DNA of 61,855 bases, taken from Ruminococcus sp. (GTDB lineage: Bacteria > Bacillota > Clostridia > Oscillospirales > Acutalibacteraceae). Position numbers and translations under genes: made by a program. The stretch covers positions 1 through 61,855 of the forward strand of contig JAFRCW010000039.1 in assembly GCA_017404145.1 (NCBI GenBank), given 5' to 3'. Below are positions 26,846-35,883 of the stretch, piece by piece. Under the pieces are notes generated by a model. It worked only from the letters and a program-made list of their open reading frames with translations. It had not been told where the DNA came from and searched no databases. Numbering within the stretch: position 1 is the stretch's first letter; each line of letters begins with the position of its first letter.

Positions 26846-27226
26846 TTACATCACATTCTGGAAGCACGGGGTTTCCGCGTTGTGCATCGAGAGCAGGGCG
26901 CGCTTTGCGGCGGCGGAGACCGCTAAGAAGTCAGCGGAGTTCCCCGTTTCAGCATAGCGCCTGAGTGACGCGAGACTCTGGGAGACTGCGTCGGTATCTG
27001 CGTGATGGATAAAGATATTGAGCGTTTTTTCCAGCTCCTGATAGCGGTGATCGAGCCGTGAAGCGGTATCCTGCGCTTTGAGAAGATCGTTTTCTTCAAT
27101 ATACCGGTCCGCTTCATTCAGCATTTCCACCAGCATAACGGTGTTGGATGTGACATAGAGATACTGATATCCCGCCGCTGCTCCCGCGAGGATCAGCAGG
27201 ATCAGCGCGATGACGCCTCTTTTCAT
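26846..27226 (-). CDS. DUF4363 family protein
   Basis: Small membrane-anchored protein of 126 residues: one N-terminal hydrophobic segment (about 4-25) followed by a helical soluble domain with E-M-L-N-E-A-D-R-Y-I-E-E-N-D near 34. The start codon overlaps the end of the upstream DUF421 gene by 4 bases, the common DUF421-DUF4363 arrangement in clostridia. Function not established in the family; likely a partner of the DUF421 membrane protein. It ends close to the repeat mosaic, and no clear terminator is seen on this strand. Confidence 0.8.
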   Translation of the reverse strand: MKRGVIALILLILAGAAAGYQYLYVTSNTVMLVEMLNEADRYIEENDLLKAQDTASRLDHRYQELEKTLNIFIHHADTDAVSQSLASLRRYAETGNSADFLAVSAAAKRALLSMHNAETPCFQNVM

Positions 27227-27756
27227 TGTTTTGCCTCCTCGCTGTTTTTCTTGATCTTTTTCAGTTCATTCTGTATTTCTTCACTGTTTTGGATATTTTC
27301 TGCAGAGGCGCTCTCCTCCTTGTTCATCACCGAGAGCGAGCCGTTGGACTCTACAATGGCGTAGCGGATGTTCTGAATATCAAACGCTTCCTGCTGACGC
27401 AGGAGAGAATAGAGATCCTCATAGCTGATCCTGAGCGCTTTGAGCTCTTCTTTGAGGATCGTACCGTCTTTGATCACGACAATGGGATGTCCTACCACGA
27501 CGCCCCGTATTTTTCTGCTTTTCATCATCACGATGGATACGAATATCTCGATCGCTACCAGCAGCAGGATGGGAACGAAGCCCGACAGCAGCGGCTGGTC
27601 GATGTTCTGCATCGGCAGAGAGGCAACCTCTGAGATGATCAGGGTGGTTACCAGCTCGGAGGTTTGCATATCGGCGACCTGACGTTTCCCCATCAGCCTG
27701 ACGGCGACGGAAACAAAAATATATATCAGTACGGTTCTGATGATGGTTGTTATCAT
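27223..27756 (-). CDS. DUF421 (YetF-like) membrane protein
   Basis: Protein of 177 residues with about three N-terminal membrane segments (about 4-80) and then the DUF421 cytoplasmic domain: K-R-Q-V-A-D-M-Q near 24, G-x-P-I-V-V-I-K-D-G near 89 and R-Q-Q-E-A-F-D-I near 120. The C-terminal tail (about 145-177) is charged and low in complexity. AGGTGA lies upstream of the start at 27756. It is divergent from hprK, which shares the 190-base intergenic region. YetF-type proteins are linked to spore or membrane stress in bacilli; the role here is not known. Confidence 0.85.
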   Translation of the reverse strand: MITTIIRTVLIYIFVSVAVRLMGKRQVADMQTSELVTTLIISEVASLPMQNIDQPLLSGFVPILLLVAIEIFVSIVMMKSRKIRGVVVGHPIVVIKDGTILKEELKALRISYEDLYSLLRQQEAFDIQNIRYAIVESNGSLSVMNKEESASAENIQNSEEIQNELKKIKKNSEEAKQ

Positions 27757-27866
27757 AATAATTCACCTGATTTATTGTGCGCAGAAGACGGTGTTCTATT
27801 CATACTGATCTTCAGGAATGATCTATGCAAATCCTGCATAAAATAATGCATATTTTCTTTATTAGG

Positions 27867-27895
27867 TTTATAACCGGATCGGGATTTGCTATAAT
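27867..27895 (+). promoter_or_regulatory. Probable promoter of hprK
   Basis: TTTATA (27867-27872), 17-base spacer, TATAAT (27890-27895), about 50 bases before the hprK start. The -35 is poor. Confidence 0.5.
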
Positions 27896-27947
27896 ATATG
27901 ATGTATAGGTATAATGCCCCGAGTATCGCAAAGAAAGAAGGCTTTTT

Positions 27948-28913
27948 ATGGACGCTCCGTACTATGTGACCCTGAAAAAACTGATGGAGGAGATAGGACT
28001 CTCCGCCTATTATATGCCTGTGGACCCCGAAGAAATCCGCGTTGTTCAGAAGGACGTCGACAGACCCGGACTGGAGCTGGTGGGACATCTGGAATTCTTT
28101 GATCCCACCTACCTGATTGCCTTCGGCAGAACCGAGATGTCTTTTATTGTATCCGAGTCGGAGAAAGAGCAGAGGAAACACCTCGAACCGATCATCGGAA
28201 AGAATCCTCCCGCGCTGATCTTGGCGAGGTCTATGGAGCCTACTCCCGTGATGCTGGAGCTGTGCAAAAAATACGAGGTTCCGATCCTGACGACATCCGA
28301 TACCACTTCTGAGGTCACCGCCGCGCTCGTCGCCTATCTGAATGTCGAGCTTGCCCAGCGAATCACCCGCCACGGCGTACTGGTCGAGGTATACGGCGAA
28401 GGTTGTCTTTTGATCGGCGATTCCGGCGTCGGTAAGTCGGAGACCGCGATCGAGCTGATCAAGCGCGGACACCGTCTGATCGCTGACGACGCGGTAGAGA
28501 TCAAGCGCGTGTCAAAGAAGTCTCTTGTCGGTTCTTCCCCCGAGAATATCCGCCACTTTATCGAGCTGCGCGGTATCGGCATTATCAACGCGAGACGTAT
28601 CTTCGGTATCGGCGCAGTCAAGGTGAGTGAGAAGATCGACCTCGTTATCAACCTCGAGCTGTGGAACTCCAAGAAGGTCTATGACCGTATGGGTATGGAC
28701 AACGAATATATGGAGATCCTCGGACTGGAAGTACCGGTCGTGACGATTCCCGTCAAGCCCGGCCGCAACCTTGCTGTTATCATTGAGGTCGCCGCGATGA
28801 ACCACCGTCAGAAGAAGATGGGCTACAACGGCGCGCAGGAGCTGCTGCAGAACCTCGGTATGGACATTAACCCCGAGGACATCACGACGAAGAAGATAGA
28901 CACAAATTGGTGA
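27948..28913 (+). CDS. hprK: HPr kinase/phosphorylase
   Basis: Bifunctional cytoplasmic enzyme that phosphorylates or dephosphorylates Ser46 of HPr to control carbon catabolite repression. Of 321 residues, the N-terminal domain (1-130) precedes the catalytic domain with conserved R-H-G-V-L (H142), Walker A GDSGVGKS (157-164), A-D-D-A-V near 180 and the family signature H-F-I-E-L-R-G-I-G (203-211). It heads a run of cell-envelope and regulatory genes (murB, rapZ, whiA), an order common in clostridia. Repeat DNA separates it from murB. Confidence 0.95.
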   Translation: MDAPYYVTLKKLMEEIGLSAYYMPVDPEEIRVVQKDVDRPGLELVGHLEFFDPTYLIAFGRTEMSFIVSESEKEQRKHLEPIIGKNPPALILARSMEPTPVMLELCKKYEVPILTTSDTTSEVTAALVAYLNVELAQRITRHGVLVEVYGEGCLLIGDSGVGKSETAIELIKRGHRLIADDAVEIKRVSKKSLVGSSPENIRHFIELRGIGIINARRIFGIGAVKVSEKIDLVINLELWNSKKVYDRMGMDNEYMEILGLEVPVVTIPVKPGRNLAVIIEVAAMNHRQKKMGYNGAQELLQNLGMDINPEDITTKKIDTNW

Positions 28914-28990
28914 TTTTGCCGACGGCAAAATCAAGTGCAGAGTGCATAGTGCAGAGTGCAGAGTAGGGGAGGGTCTTGACCCTCCCGCGA
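28911..28990. repeat. Hairpin, TGCAGAG heptamers and a half palindromic repeat
   Basis: A perfect 11-bp stem with a 1-base centre (TGATTTTGCCG/CGGCAAAATCA, 28911-28933) overlaps the hprK stop. TGCAGAG heptamers (about 28934-28964) and one end of the TAGGGGAGGGTC family (about 28965-28988) follow. The stem lacks a T run. Confidence 0.65.
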
Positions 28991-29011
28991 GACTGAATGA
29001 TCAGGAGACCT

Positions 29012-29914
29012 ATGAAAGAACAATTGATTCGTTTTTTAGACGACAACCATATTGAATACAAACTCGACGAGCCGATGAAGGCGCATACGACCTTTAAGAT
29101 CGGCGGTGCGGCGGACGTCTATATCGTTGTAAATTCTCTGAAAGAATTAAAAGGAGTGATCGCTCAACTCAAAGAGTGCGGCGTTCCCTATATGATCCTC
29201 GGCAAGGGCTCCAATCTGCTGGTGTCCGACGAGGGGATCGAAGGCGCGGTCGTGGAGCTTTCCGGTGACTTCAAGGAAATCAGCGTCGAAGGCTACACCA
29301 TCACAAGCGGCGCGGGCGTCACGCTCTCCAAGCTGTGTACCGTTGCGCTGGAGCACGGCCTCTCCGGACTGGAATTCGCCTACGGCATCCCCGGCTCCGT
29401 CGGCGGCGCGGTCTATATGAACGCGGGCGCTTACGGCGGCGAGACCAAGGACGTTATCAAAGAAGTCGTTTTTCTCGACGAGAACGGCGAGGTCACTACA
29501 TATTCGAACGAGCAGGCACAGTTCTCCTACCGTCACAGCGTATTCAAAGAAAACAACGGAATTATTCTTTTTTCAAAATATAAATTACTCAAAGCGGATC
29601 AAGCCGCCATCAAAGAAAAGATGGATGACTTTATGAACCGCAGGATTACCAAGCAGCCGTTGGAATTTCCCTCAGCGGGCTCGGTATTCAAGAGACCCGA
29701 GGGCGCTTTTGCCGGCACGCTGATCGAGCAGTGCGGGCTCAAAGGCAGGACTGTCGGCGGCGCGCAGGTTTCAGAGAAGCACGCGGGCTTTATCATCAAC
29801 GTCGGCGGCGCGACCTGCGATGATGTAATGAACCTTGTCAAAATCATTCAGGACACTGTCAAGACCGAGACGGGATACACCTTAGAGCGAGAGCTGATCA
29901 GAACAGGCAGGTAA
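29012..29914 (+). CDS. murB: UDP-N-acetylenolpyruvoylglucosamine reductase
   Basis: FAD enzyme that makes UDP-N-acetylmuramate for peptidoglycan. I choose ATG 29012 because CAGGAG lies 5-6 bases upstream; the ATG at 28997 precedes that site and adds residues not found in the family. The product is 300 residues. Visible features are H-T-T-F-K-I-G-G-A-A, L-G-K-G-S-N-L-L-V-S-D for FAD binding, G-I-P-G-S-V-G-G-A and M-N-A-G-A-Y-G-G-E, the catalytic-serine region P-S-A-G-S-V-F-K-R, and a C-terminal L-E-R-E-L-I with the catalytic glutamate. rapZ starts 3 bases after the stop. Confidence 0.93.
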   Translation: MKEQLIRFLDDNHIEYKLDEPMKAHTTFKIGGAADVYIVVNSLKELKGVIAQLKECGVPYMILGKGSNLLVSDEGIEGAVVELSGDFKEISVEGYTITSGAGVTLSKLCTVALEHGLSGLEFAYGIPGSVGGAVYMNAGAYGGETKDVIKEVVFLDENGEVTTYSNEQAQFSYRHSVFKENNGIILFSKYKLLKADQAAIKEKMDDFMNRRITKQPLEFPSAGSVFKRPEGAFAGTLIEQCGLKGRTVGGAQVSEKHAGFIINVGGATCDDVMNLVKIIQDTVKTETGYTLERELIRTGR

Positions 29915-29916
29915 GT

Positions 29917-30783
29917 ATGGAATTTATCATTATCACGGGACTTTCCGGCGCGGGCAAAACCAACGCCCTGCATGCGATGGAGGATATCGGCTACTACTGT
30001 GTGGATAATCTTCCTCCCTTGCTGCTCGATACCTTCTACGACCTCTGCGAGAATTCCGCCGATACCAGAATGAAGAAGGTTGCGGTGGTGGCGGACGCGC
30101 GCTCGGGCAATATGTTCACCGAGATCGCCAACGTCATCAACAGGGCGAAGCTGGCGGGACACAGCTTCAAGATCCTTTTCTTGGACGCGAAGCTCGATAC
30201 GCTTTTGATCCGCTATAAGGAGACCAGAAGAAAGCATCCGCTCTCTTACGAGCTCAAGGGCGGCACCGTAGAGGACGCTGTCGCGCTGGAAGCGCAGCTG
30301 ATGCAGGAGGTCAAGGCGATGGCGGATTACGTCATCGATACCACCTATATGACCCTCAAACAGCTTAAGGAACGCGTCGTAAGCCTCTTTACCGGAGATC
30401 AGGGCGATTCTCTGCAGTTGACCTTTGTCTCCTTCGGCTTCAAGTACGGTATCCCTCTGGAGGCGGATCTGATCTTTGACGTCCGCTGTCTGCCTAATCC
30501 GTTCTATATCAAGGAGCTAAGACCCTTGACCGGCTTGGACGAGTCGGTAAGGGAGTACATTCTCCAGTTTGACGAGACCTCGGAGTTTATGAAACGTCTG
30601 ACAGACTTTCTCGACTATTCCGTTCCGCTGTACAAGGCGGAGGGCAAGAGCGAGGTAGTGATCGCGATCGGCTGTACCGGCGGCAAGCACCGTTCCGTGA
30701 CCGTCGCGAGACTGCTTTATACCCACTTTACCGAACAACTGCAAAAATCCACGATCCATCACAGAGATATAGGAAAATCATAA
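29917..30783 (+). CDS. rapZ: RNase adapter RapZ / P-loop nucleotide-binding protein
   Basis: Protein of 288 residues of the YvcJ/RapZ family. An N-terminal P-loop GLSGAGKT (8-15), D-N-L-P-P-L-L near 35, D-A-R-S near 65 and the C-terminal C-T-G-G-K-H-R-S-V (about 247-255) are diagnostic. In enteric bacteria RapZ tunes amino-sugar synthesis through small RNAs. In Firmicutes the YvcJ homologue binds GTP and affects competence, and its detailed role is less clear. Tightly packed between murB and whiA, as in most Firmicutes. Confidence 0.93.
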   Translation: MEFIIITGLSGAGKTNALHAMEDIGYYCVDNLPPLLLDTFYDLCENSADTRMKKVAVVADARSGNMFTEIANVINRAKLAGHSFKILFLDAKLDTLLIRYKETRRKHPLSYELKGGTVEDAVALEAQLMQEVKAMADYVIDTTYMTLKQLKERVVSLFTGDQGDSLQLTFVSFGFKYGIPLEADLIFDVRCLPNPFYIKELRPLTGLDESVREYILQFDETSEFMKRLTDFLDYSVPLYKAEGKSEVVIAIGCTGGKHRSVTVARLLYTHFTEQLQKSTIHHRDIGKS

Positions 30784-30784
30784 G

Positions 30785-31705
30785 ATGTCTTTCTCATATG
30801 ATACCAAGAAGGAGCTCAGCCGCGTTGCCGTTTCCGAAAATGCAGTACGTTACAGCGAGCTCTACGCGATGCTCCTGCTCTCCAAGAAGTTTTCCGAACA
30901 GAGCATTGTGTTCAAAACAGAAAACAAATATACCTTTGCGCGGTTTACCGAACTGCTGCAGCAGCTTTTCGGCGTACAGGCGCAGATGTCTTATCCCGCA
31001 GAAGGTCCCTCGGGAAGAAACAGAAACTATTCGGCGATCGTATCATCTGAAGCGGACTGCAAACGGATCTTTGAATACTACGGTCACGACAGAGAGGTCA
31101 GCTTGCGCGTCAACCGCGCGAACATCGACGACGAAGAATGTCAGAGGGGCTTTATCCGCGGCGCGTTTCTCGCCTGCGGCTCCGTGACCGACCCCGAAAA
31201 GGGCTATCATCTGGAGTTCTCCATCCCATACCGCAACCTCTGCCGCGATATCTGCCTGATCATCAGAGAAATCCCTGACTGCGAGGTCAGCGTGAAGATG
31301 CTCTCGCGGCTGGGCGCATATATCGCTTATGTCAAGGACTCGGAACAAATCACCGACCTGCTCGCCTATATGGGCGCGGGCAACTGCGCGATGGAGATCA
31401 TGGGTACCAAGGCGCTCAAACAGGTGAGAAACTCCGCCAACCGCCTTGCCAATTCCGAGATCGCAAATCTCGAAAAAACTGCCGCCGCTTCCGCCAACCA
31501 GCTCAAGGCGATCCGGATTCTCAAAGAGACCGGCAGATTCAATCTTCTCTCGGACGAGCTTAAAGAGGTAGCGAATCTACGAGAGGAATATCCCGAGCTG
31601 TCCTTAAGAGATATCGGAGAGCGACTTTCCCCTAAAATCTCCCGCAGCGGCGTCAACCACCGTATGGAAAAACTGATACGACTTTCAAAAGAGGAATTAC
31701 CATGA
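30785..31705 (+). CDS. whiA: DNA-binding protein WhiA (sporulation/cell-division regulator)
   Basis: Protein of 306 residues with a degenerate LAGLIDADG-like N-terminal part (S-F-S-Y-D-T-K-K-E-L at the start; R-G-F-I-R-G-A-F-L-A-C-G-S-V near 121-134) and a C-terminal helix-turn-helix (L-S-L-R-D-I-G-E-R-L ... K-I-S-R-S-G-V-N-H-R, about 275-297). It begins one base after the rapZ stop. WhiA influences cell division and chromosome segregation in Bacillus and sporulation in Streptomyces. Confidence 0.93.
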   Translation: MSFSYDTKKELSRVAVSENAVRYSELYAMLLLSKKFSEQSIVFKTENKYTFARFTELLQQLFGVQAQMSYPAEGPSGRNRNYSAIVSSEADCKRIFEYYGHDREVSLRVNRANIDDEECQRGFIRGAFLACGSVTDPEKGYHLEFSIPYRNLCRDICLIIREIPDCEVSVKMLSRLGAYIAYVKDSEQITDLLAYMGAGNCAMEIMGTKALKQVRNSANRLANSEIANLEKTAAASANQLKAIRILKETGRFNLLSDELKEVANLREEYPELSLRDIGERLSPKISRSGVNHRMEKLIRLSKEELP

Positions 31706-31938
31706 CAGATAACAAAATGACCTTTGAAGAAGCATCTGAAAAACTAAATGCGGTCGTCCGGAAGATGGAGGATCCGAAGTGTACGCTTGACGATTCAATC
31801 AAGTATTATGAACAAGCCTATGAGCTGATCATCTATTGTCAGAAAAAACTCGACGAAGCGAAGGGCGCTATCACCGACATCAACGAGAAGATCGCCAAGC
31901 TCAAAGGCGGCAGTACCGACAACCTGTTTGAAGATTAA
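31702..31938 (+). CDS. xseB: Exodeoxyribonuclease VII small subunit
   Basis: Small helical protein of 78 residues with the family pattern F-E-E-A-x-x-K-L-N-A-V-V-R-K-M-E-D near the N-terminus, then L-D-D-S-I-K-Y-Y-E and a helical C-terminus. It forms exonuclease VII with XseA, which degrades single-stranded DNA. The start overlaps the whiA stop by 4 bases. xseA, usually directly next to xseB, is not in this window, which is unusual but not rare. Confidence 0.9.
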   Translation: MTDNKMTFEEASEKLNAVVRKMEDPKCTLDDSIKYYEQAYELIIYCQKKLDEAKGAITDINEKIAKLKGGSTDNLFED

Positions 31939-32220
31939 TGATAAATGATAAATGAAGGCGGGATCTTCTGTGAAGACGGCAAGCCTTCCGGCGCGTTGTG
32001 CCACCTCCCCTAACAGGGAAGACTCCCGAGCCCGATTATTATTTGTCATTCAGAGGGAGCAAAGCGACCGAAGAATCTCCGTATTATTCATTTTGTTCCC
32101 AGTTCCCGGTTATTAGTTCCCGGTTGATTGGGTGCTGCGCACGGCTATTATTATCTGTACTTTTTAGTAATCTCAACCGACAACCAAAAACCAAAAATCG
32201 GGAACAATTCAATTTATTTT
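31939..32220. repeat. Repeat-filled gap between xseB and ispA
   Basis: AAATGAT heptamers (about 31939-31956) are followed by a CTCCCCTAACAGGGAAG hairpin (about 32004) and a TGTCATTCAGAGG...GAAGAATC module (about 32046-32084). Short direct repeats of GTTCCCGGTT (about 32099 and 32115) come next. Then the ispA leader. No gene seen. Confidence 0.65.
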
Positions 32221-32239
32221 CTATAAAGGAATTATCAAT

Positions 32240-33112
32240 ATGACCGAATACATTGACCTGATCAACCGAAAGCTGAAAGAATCACTCCCTTCGGGCGAGT
32301 ACAGAGAACAAGTTCTCCTTGACGCGATGGACTATTCTCTCTCGCTGCCCGGGAAAAGGGTGCGTCCCTGTCTGACGCTCGCGTTCTGTGAGCTGTGCGG
32401 GGGAGAGGCAGAAAAGGCTTTGCCTTTCGCCTGCGCGGTGGAGATGATCCATACCTACTCGCTGATCCACGACGATCTGCCCTGTATGGACAACGACGAT
32501 TTCCGCCGCGGCAAGCCCTCCAACCATAAGGTTTACGGAGAGGATTTCGCTCTTTTGGCGGGCGACGCCCTGCAGAGCGCGGCTTACGGACTGATGCTGT
32601 GTGATGATACGGTCAATGCGGTAGGAGCGGAGAGAGCCGCCCGCGCGGCGTATGTTCTTTCTCAGAAGTCCGGCACGCTCGGTATGGTCGGCGGACAGGT
32701 GATCGACCTGCAGTCCGAGGGACAAAGCGTCGGGATCGACGTCCTGCGCGAAATGGACGAGAAGAAAACCGCCGCGCTGATCGAAGCCGCCTGTATGATG
32801 GGTTGTATCGCCGCCGGCGCGTCAGAGGAACAGATCAAAGCCGCCGAACAGTACGCCTACTACATCGGCGTCGCGTTCCAGATCGTCGACGATATTCTGG
32901 ACGTTACCTCCACCACCGAAGAACTCGGCAAGGCGGTCGGCTCCGACAAGTTAAATGAAAAATCCACCTATGTCTCCCTGCTCGGCATCGACAAATGCCG
33001 CGAGCTGGCACAGGAATATACCGACAAGGCGATAGCGGCTTTATCCGCTTTTGACGAGAACACCGCGAAGCTCAAAGACTTCGCCTACAAGCTCCGTGAC
33101 AGGAAGAAATAA
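32240..33112 (+). CDS. ispA: Polyprenyl (farnesyl) diphosphate synthase
   Basis: Head-to-tail prenyltransferase of 290 residues. It has the first Asp-rich motif D-D-L-P-C-M-D-N-D preceded by Y-S-L-I-H (about 74-87), R-V-R-P near 40, the G-G-Q-V-I-D motif near 154 and the second Asp-rich motif V-D-D-I-L-D near 217-222. The small residues before the first motif fit a short-chain (C15) synthase. The dxs gene follows, so two steps of isoprenoid supply lie together. AAAGGA sits upstream of ATG 32240. Confidence 0.92.
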   Translation: MTEYIDLINRKLKESLPSGEYREQVLLDAMDYSLSLPGKRVRPCLTLAFCELCGGEAEKALPFACAVEMIHTYSLIHDDLPCMDNDDFRRGKPSNHKVYGEDFALLAGDALQSAAYGLMLCDDTVNAVGAERAARAAYVLSQKSGTLGMVGGQVIDLQSEGQSVGIDVLREMDEKKTAALIEAACMMGCIAAGASEEQIKAAEQYAYYIGVAFQIVDDILDVTSTTEELGKAVGSDKLNEKSTYVSLLGIDKCRELAQEYTDKAIAALSAFDENTAKLKDFAYKLRDRKK

Positions 33113-33117
33113 TTATA

Positions 33118-33175
33118 ATATTATGAAATATGAAAAATGAAATATGAAATGTGAATGGCGGGCTTCGCCCGGCGC
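33118..33175. repeat. AAATATG heptamer array with GC hairpin
   Basis: Heptamers of the AAATATG/AAAAATG/AAATGTG type (about 33121-33156) lead to the hairpin GGCGGGCTTCGCCCG (about 33157-33172). Left half of the composite element, placed just before dxs. Confidence 0.75.
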
Positions 33176-33201
33176 CCATTTCAATTGATTCAAGGTACAA
33201 T

Positions 33202-35076
33202 ATGGAATACACAATTTTACCGACAATTGAATCACCGCAGGATCTGAAGAAGCTCTCTGACGAGGAGCTGACCCGTCTGTGCGAGGAGATTCGCGAAAAG
33301 CTCATCGACGTTGTGTCTGTCAACGGCGGTCATCTGTCGTCTAACTTGGGCGTGGTAGAACTGACTGTCGCGCTGCATAAAGCGTTTGACTGTCCGAGAG
33401 ATTCGATCGTTTTTGACGTAGGACACCAGTGCTACACCCACAAGATGCTCACCGGACGCTACGCCGATATCGACACCATCCGCAAGGAGGGGGGACTTTC
33501 GGGCTTTCCCAAGACTTCGGAGTCGTCCTTTGACGCGTTCAACGCGGGACACGCCTCTACCTCTATCTCCGCCGCTTTCGGTATCGCCAAGGCAAAACAG
33601 CTCGCGGGAGAGAATTCCTACACCGTAGCGGTGATCGGCGACGGCTCCTTTACCGGAGGACTGGCGTTCGAGGGACTGAACAACGCCGGACGCTTCAACA
33701 AGAACTTTATCGTGATTTTAAACGACAACAAAATGTCGATCTCGAAGAACGTCGGCGCGATGGCGCGGTATCTGACCTCCATTCGTATGAAGCCGTGGTA
33801 TCTGCGCCTCAAAAACAAGGTGGAGATCTTTCTGACAAAGCTCCCGCTGATCGGCACGCCTGTCAGCAATTCTTTAAAACGTCAGAAGACCCGCGTCAAG
33901 CATATTCTCTACCGCCATACGATTTTTGACAAGCTGGGATTCTCCTATTACGGTCCCGTGGACGGACACGACCTCGAGGCGCTCTCCGACGCGCTCAACA
34001 CCGTCAAGCGTTCCAAGGACCCCGCGCTTTTACATGTTGTCACCACCAAGGGCAAGGGTTATTCCTTTGCCGAGAATGACTCCGCCTCTTTCCACGGCAT
34101 CGGGTCTTTTAACATCGACACCGGAGAGCCGATCAGCGATTCTCTGAGCTTTTCCGATGTGTTCGGCGAGAAGCTGTGCGAGCTTGCCGAAAAGGATAAA
34201 CGAATCTGTGCCGTGACTGCCGCGATGCGTACCGGTACCGGCTTGGTCGACTTTTCCAAGCGCTACAAGGATCGGTTCTTTGACGTCGGTATCGCTGAGG
34301 AATACGCGGTGACCTTCTGCGCGGGACTCGCGATGAAGCGCGCGCTGCCGGTGTTCGCAGTATACTCGACCTTCTTACAGAGAAGTTATGACCAGATCCT
34401 GCACGACGCCGCGATGCAGAACGCGCATATCGTGCTGGCTGTGGATCGCGCGGGCATCGTCGGCGAGGACGGCGAGACCCATCAGGGCTTGTTTGACGTC
34501 TCGATGCTGAACGCAATGCCGAACGTGACGATCTATTCTCCCTGCTTCTATGACGGTTTGAGAGCCTCTCTGGAAGAGGCGATCTATCAGACCAAGGGTG
34601 TGGTATCGGTTCGTTATCCGCGCGGCAGTGAAGGGAAGAAGCCGCTCCTTGAGCCGGAGTCCGTCAACTTTGATATCTACGGCGACAGGGACGCCGACAT
34701 CCTGCTGGTCACCTACGGCAGACTGTTCTGTCAGGCGTATCAGGCATATCAAAATCTGAAAGAAAAAGGCGTCGGCGTCTGCGTTTTGAAGCTCTGCCGT
34801 ATCAAGCCGGTCAGCAAGCGTGCCTTTGATTTCGCGATGAAATTCCCTCACATCTACTTCTATGAAGAAGGAATGCTCCAGGGCGGCGTCGGCGAGACCT
34901 TTGCGTATGAAATGAACCGCAGGGGCTATGACGGTAATGTAAGCATCACCGCGGTTGACGGAGAATTCGTTCAGCATTCTTCCGTACAGCGCGCTTTGGA
35001 AAAGCTCTCGCTGGACGCTGATAGTATGACACAAAAAATTTGGAAAGAATCTACACAAGATGAAAAAAAGACTTGA
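33202..35076 (+). CDS. dxs: 1-deoxy-D-xylulose-5-phosphate synthase
   Basis: Thiamine-diphosphate enzyme that starts the MEP isoprenoid pathway from pyruvate and glyceraldehyde-3-phosphate. The ATG 33202 start gives 624 residues, the usual length; the open frame extends upstream to 33151 only through repeat DNA. Visible features are G-H-Q-C-Y-T-H-K near 75, the TPP motif GDGSFTGG (about 146-153) with G-L-N-N-A-G, Y-Y-G-P-V-D-G-H-D near 253, and E-E-Y-A-V-T near 370. It overlaps tlyA by 17 bases. Confidence 0.94.
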   Translation: MEYTILPTIESPQDLKKLSDEELTRLCEEIREKLIDVVSVNGGHLSSNLGVVELTVALHKAFDCPRDSIVFDVGHQCYTHKMLTGRYADIDTIRKEGGLSGFPKTSESSFDAFNAGHASTSISAAFGIAKAKQLAGENSYTVAVIGDGSFTGGLAFEGLNNAGRFNKNFIVILNDNKMSISKNVGAMARYLTSIRMKPWYLRLKNKVEIFLTKLPLIGTPVSNSLKRQKTRVKHILYRHTIFDKLGFSYYGPVDGHDLEALSDALNTVKRSKDPALLHVVTTKGKGYSFAENDSASFHGIGSFNIDTGEPISDSLSFSDVFGEKLCELAEKDKRICAVTAAMRTGTGLVDFSKRYKDRFFDVGIAEEYAVTFCAGLAMKRALPVFAVYSTFLQRSYDQILHDAAMQNAHIVLAVDRAGIVGEDGETHQGLFDVSMLNAMPNVTIYSPCFYDGLRASLEEAIYQTKGVVSVRYPRGSEGKKPLLEPESVNFDIYGDRDADILLVTYGRLFCQAYQAYQNLKEKGVGVCVLKLCRIKPVSKRAFDFAMKFPHIYFYEEGMLQGGVGETFAYEMNRRGYDGNVSITAVDGEFVQHSSVQRALEKLSLDADSMTQKIWKESTQDEKKT

Positions 35077-35872
35077 TGTTTTGCTTCTTGAAAAAGGATA
35101 TTTCGACAGTCGCGAAAAGGCGAAAGCCGTGATTATGTCCGGCGTCGTCTACGTCAACAACCAGAAGGCGGATAAGGCGGGCGCACAGTTCGACGAGAAC
35201 AGCGCCGTGGAGGTTCGCATGAGTACCCTGCGGTATGTTTCCCGCGGCGGCTATAAGCTCGAGAAGGCGATGGAGGTTTTCCCGATCGATTTAGAGGGAA
35301 AAACCGCGATGGATATCGGCGCTTCAACCGGCGGCTTTACCGACTGTATGCTGCAAAACGGCGCGAAGAAGGTTTACGCGGTCGACGTCGGCTACGGCCA
35401 GCTCGCGTGGAAGCTCAGATCGGACGAGAGAGTCGTCAATTTAGAGCGCACCAATATGCGCTATGTGACCGAAGAACAGATCCCCGAGAAGATCGAGTTC
35501 TTCTCGGCGGACGTTGCGTTCATCTCTTTGAAGCTGATCCTTCCTGCCGCGCGCGGCGTGTGCGCCGATCACGCGCAGGCGGTCTGTCTGATCAAGCCGC
35601 AGTTTGAAGCGGGCAGAGAGTTTGTCGGTAAGAACGGCGTCGTCAGAGATCGGGACGTTCACGTTCGCGTGGTGGAGGAGATCATCGACTTCTGCCTGAA
35701 CAACGGCTTCTGTGTACTGGGACTGGACTACTCTCCGATCAAAGGACCGCAGGGAAACATCGAGTATCTGATCTATATCGAAACGTCAGATTCGCCCGAG
35801 AACCGACTCACTGTCTCGGCAGAGGAAGTAGTGGAGCGATCCCATGAAGCGCTGGATCATCCGCTTACCTGA
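35060..35872 (+). CDS. tlyA: TlyA family rRNA methyltransferase (S4 + FtsJ-like)
   Basis: Protein of 270 residues. The N-terminal S4 RNA-binding domain (K-K-R-L-D-V-L-L...F-D-S-R-E-K-A, 1-60) is followed by a Rossmann methyltransferase with D-I-G-A-S-T-G-G-F-T-D (SAM site, about 86-96), A-V-D-V-G-Y-G and later L-I-K-P-Q-F-E. TlyA-family enzymes methylate rRNA riboses, and some are called hemolysins for historical reasons. It starts inside the end of dxs and is followed 11 bases later by nadK, the standard clostridial dxs-tlyA-nadK order. Confidence 0.92.
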   Translation: MKKRLDVLLLEKGYFDSREKAKAVIMSGVVYVNNQKADKAGAQFDENSAVEVRMSTLRYVSRGGYKLEKAMEVFPIDLEGKTAMDIGASTGGFTDCMLQNGAKKVYAVDVGYGQLAWKLRSDERVVNLERTNMRYVTEEQIPEKIEFFSADVAFISLKLILPAARGVCADHAQAVCLIKPQFEAGREFVGKNGVVRDRDVHVRVVEEIIDFCLNNGFCVLGLDYSPIKGPQGNIEYLIYIETSDSPENRLTVSAEEVVERSHEALDHPLT

Positions 35873-35883
35873 CAGGAGGTACT

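Noticed and set aside
26846..27756. Plus-strand open frames opposite DUF421/DUF4363
   Set aside because: They are shadows: the minus-strand genes have recognised families, a 4-base overlap and a ribosome-binding site.
33151..33201. N-terminal extension of Dxs
   Set aside because: The extra 17 codons are a heptamer/hairpin repeat; ATG 33202 gives the usual length.
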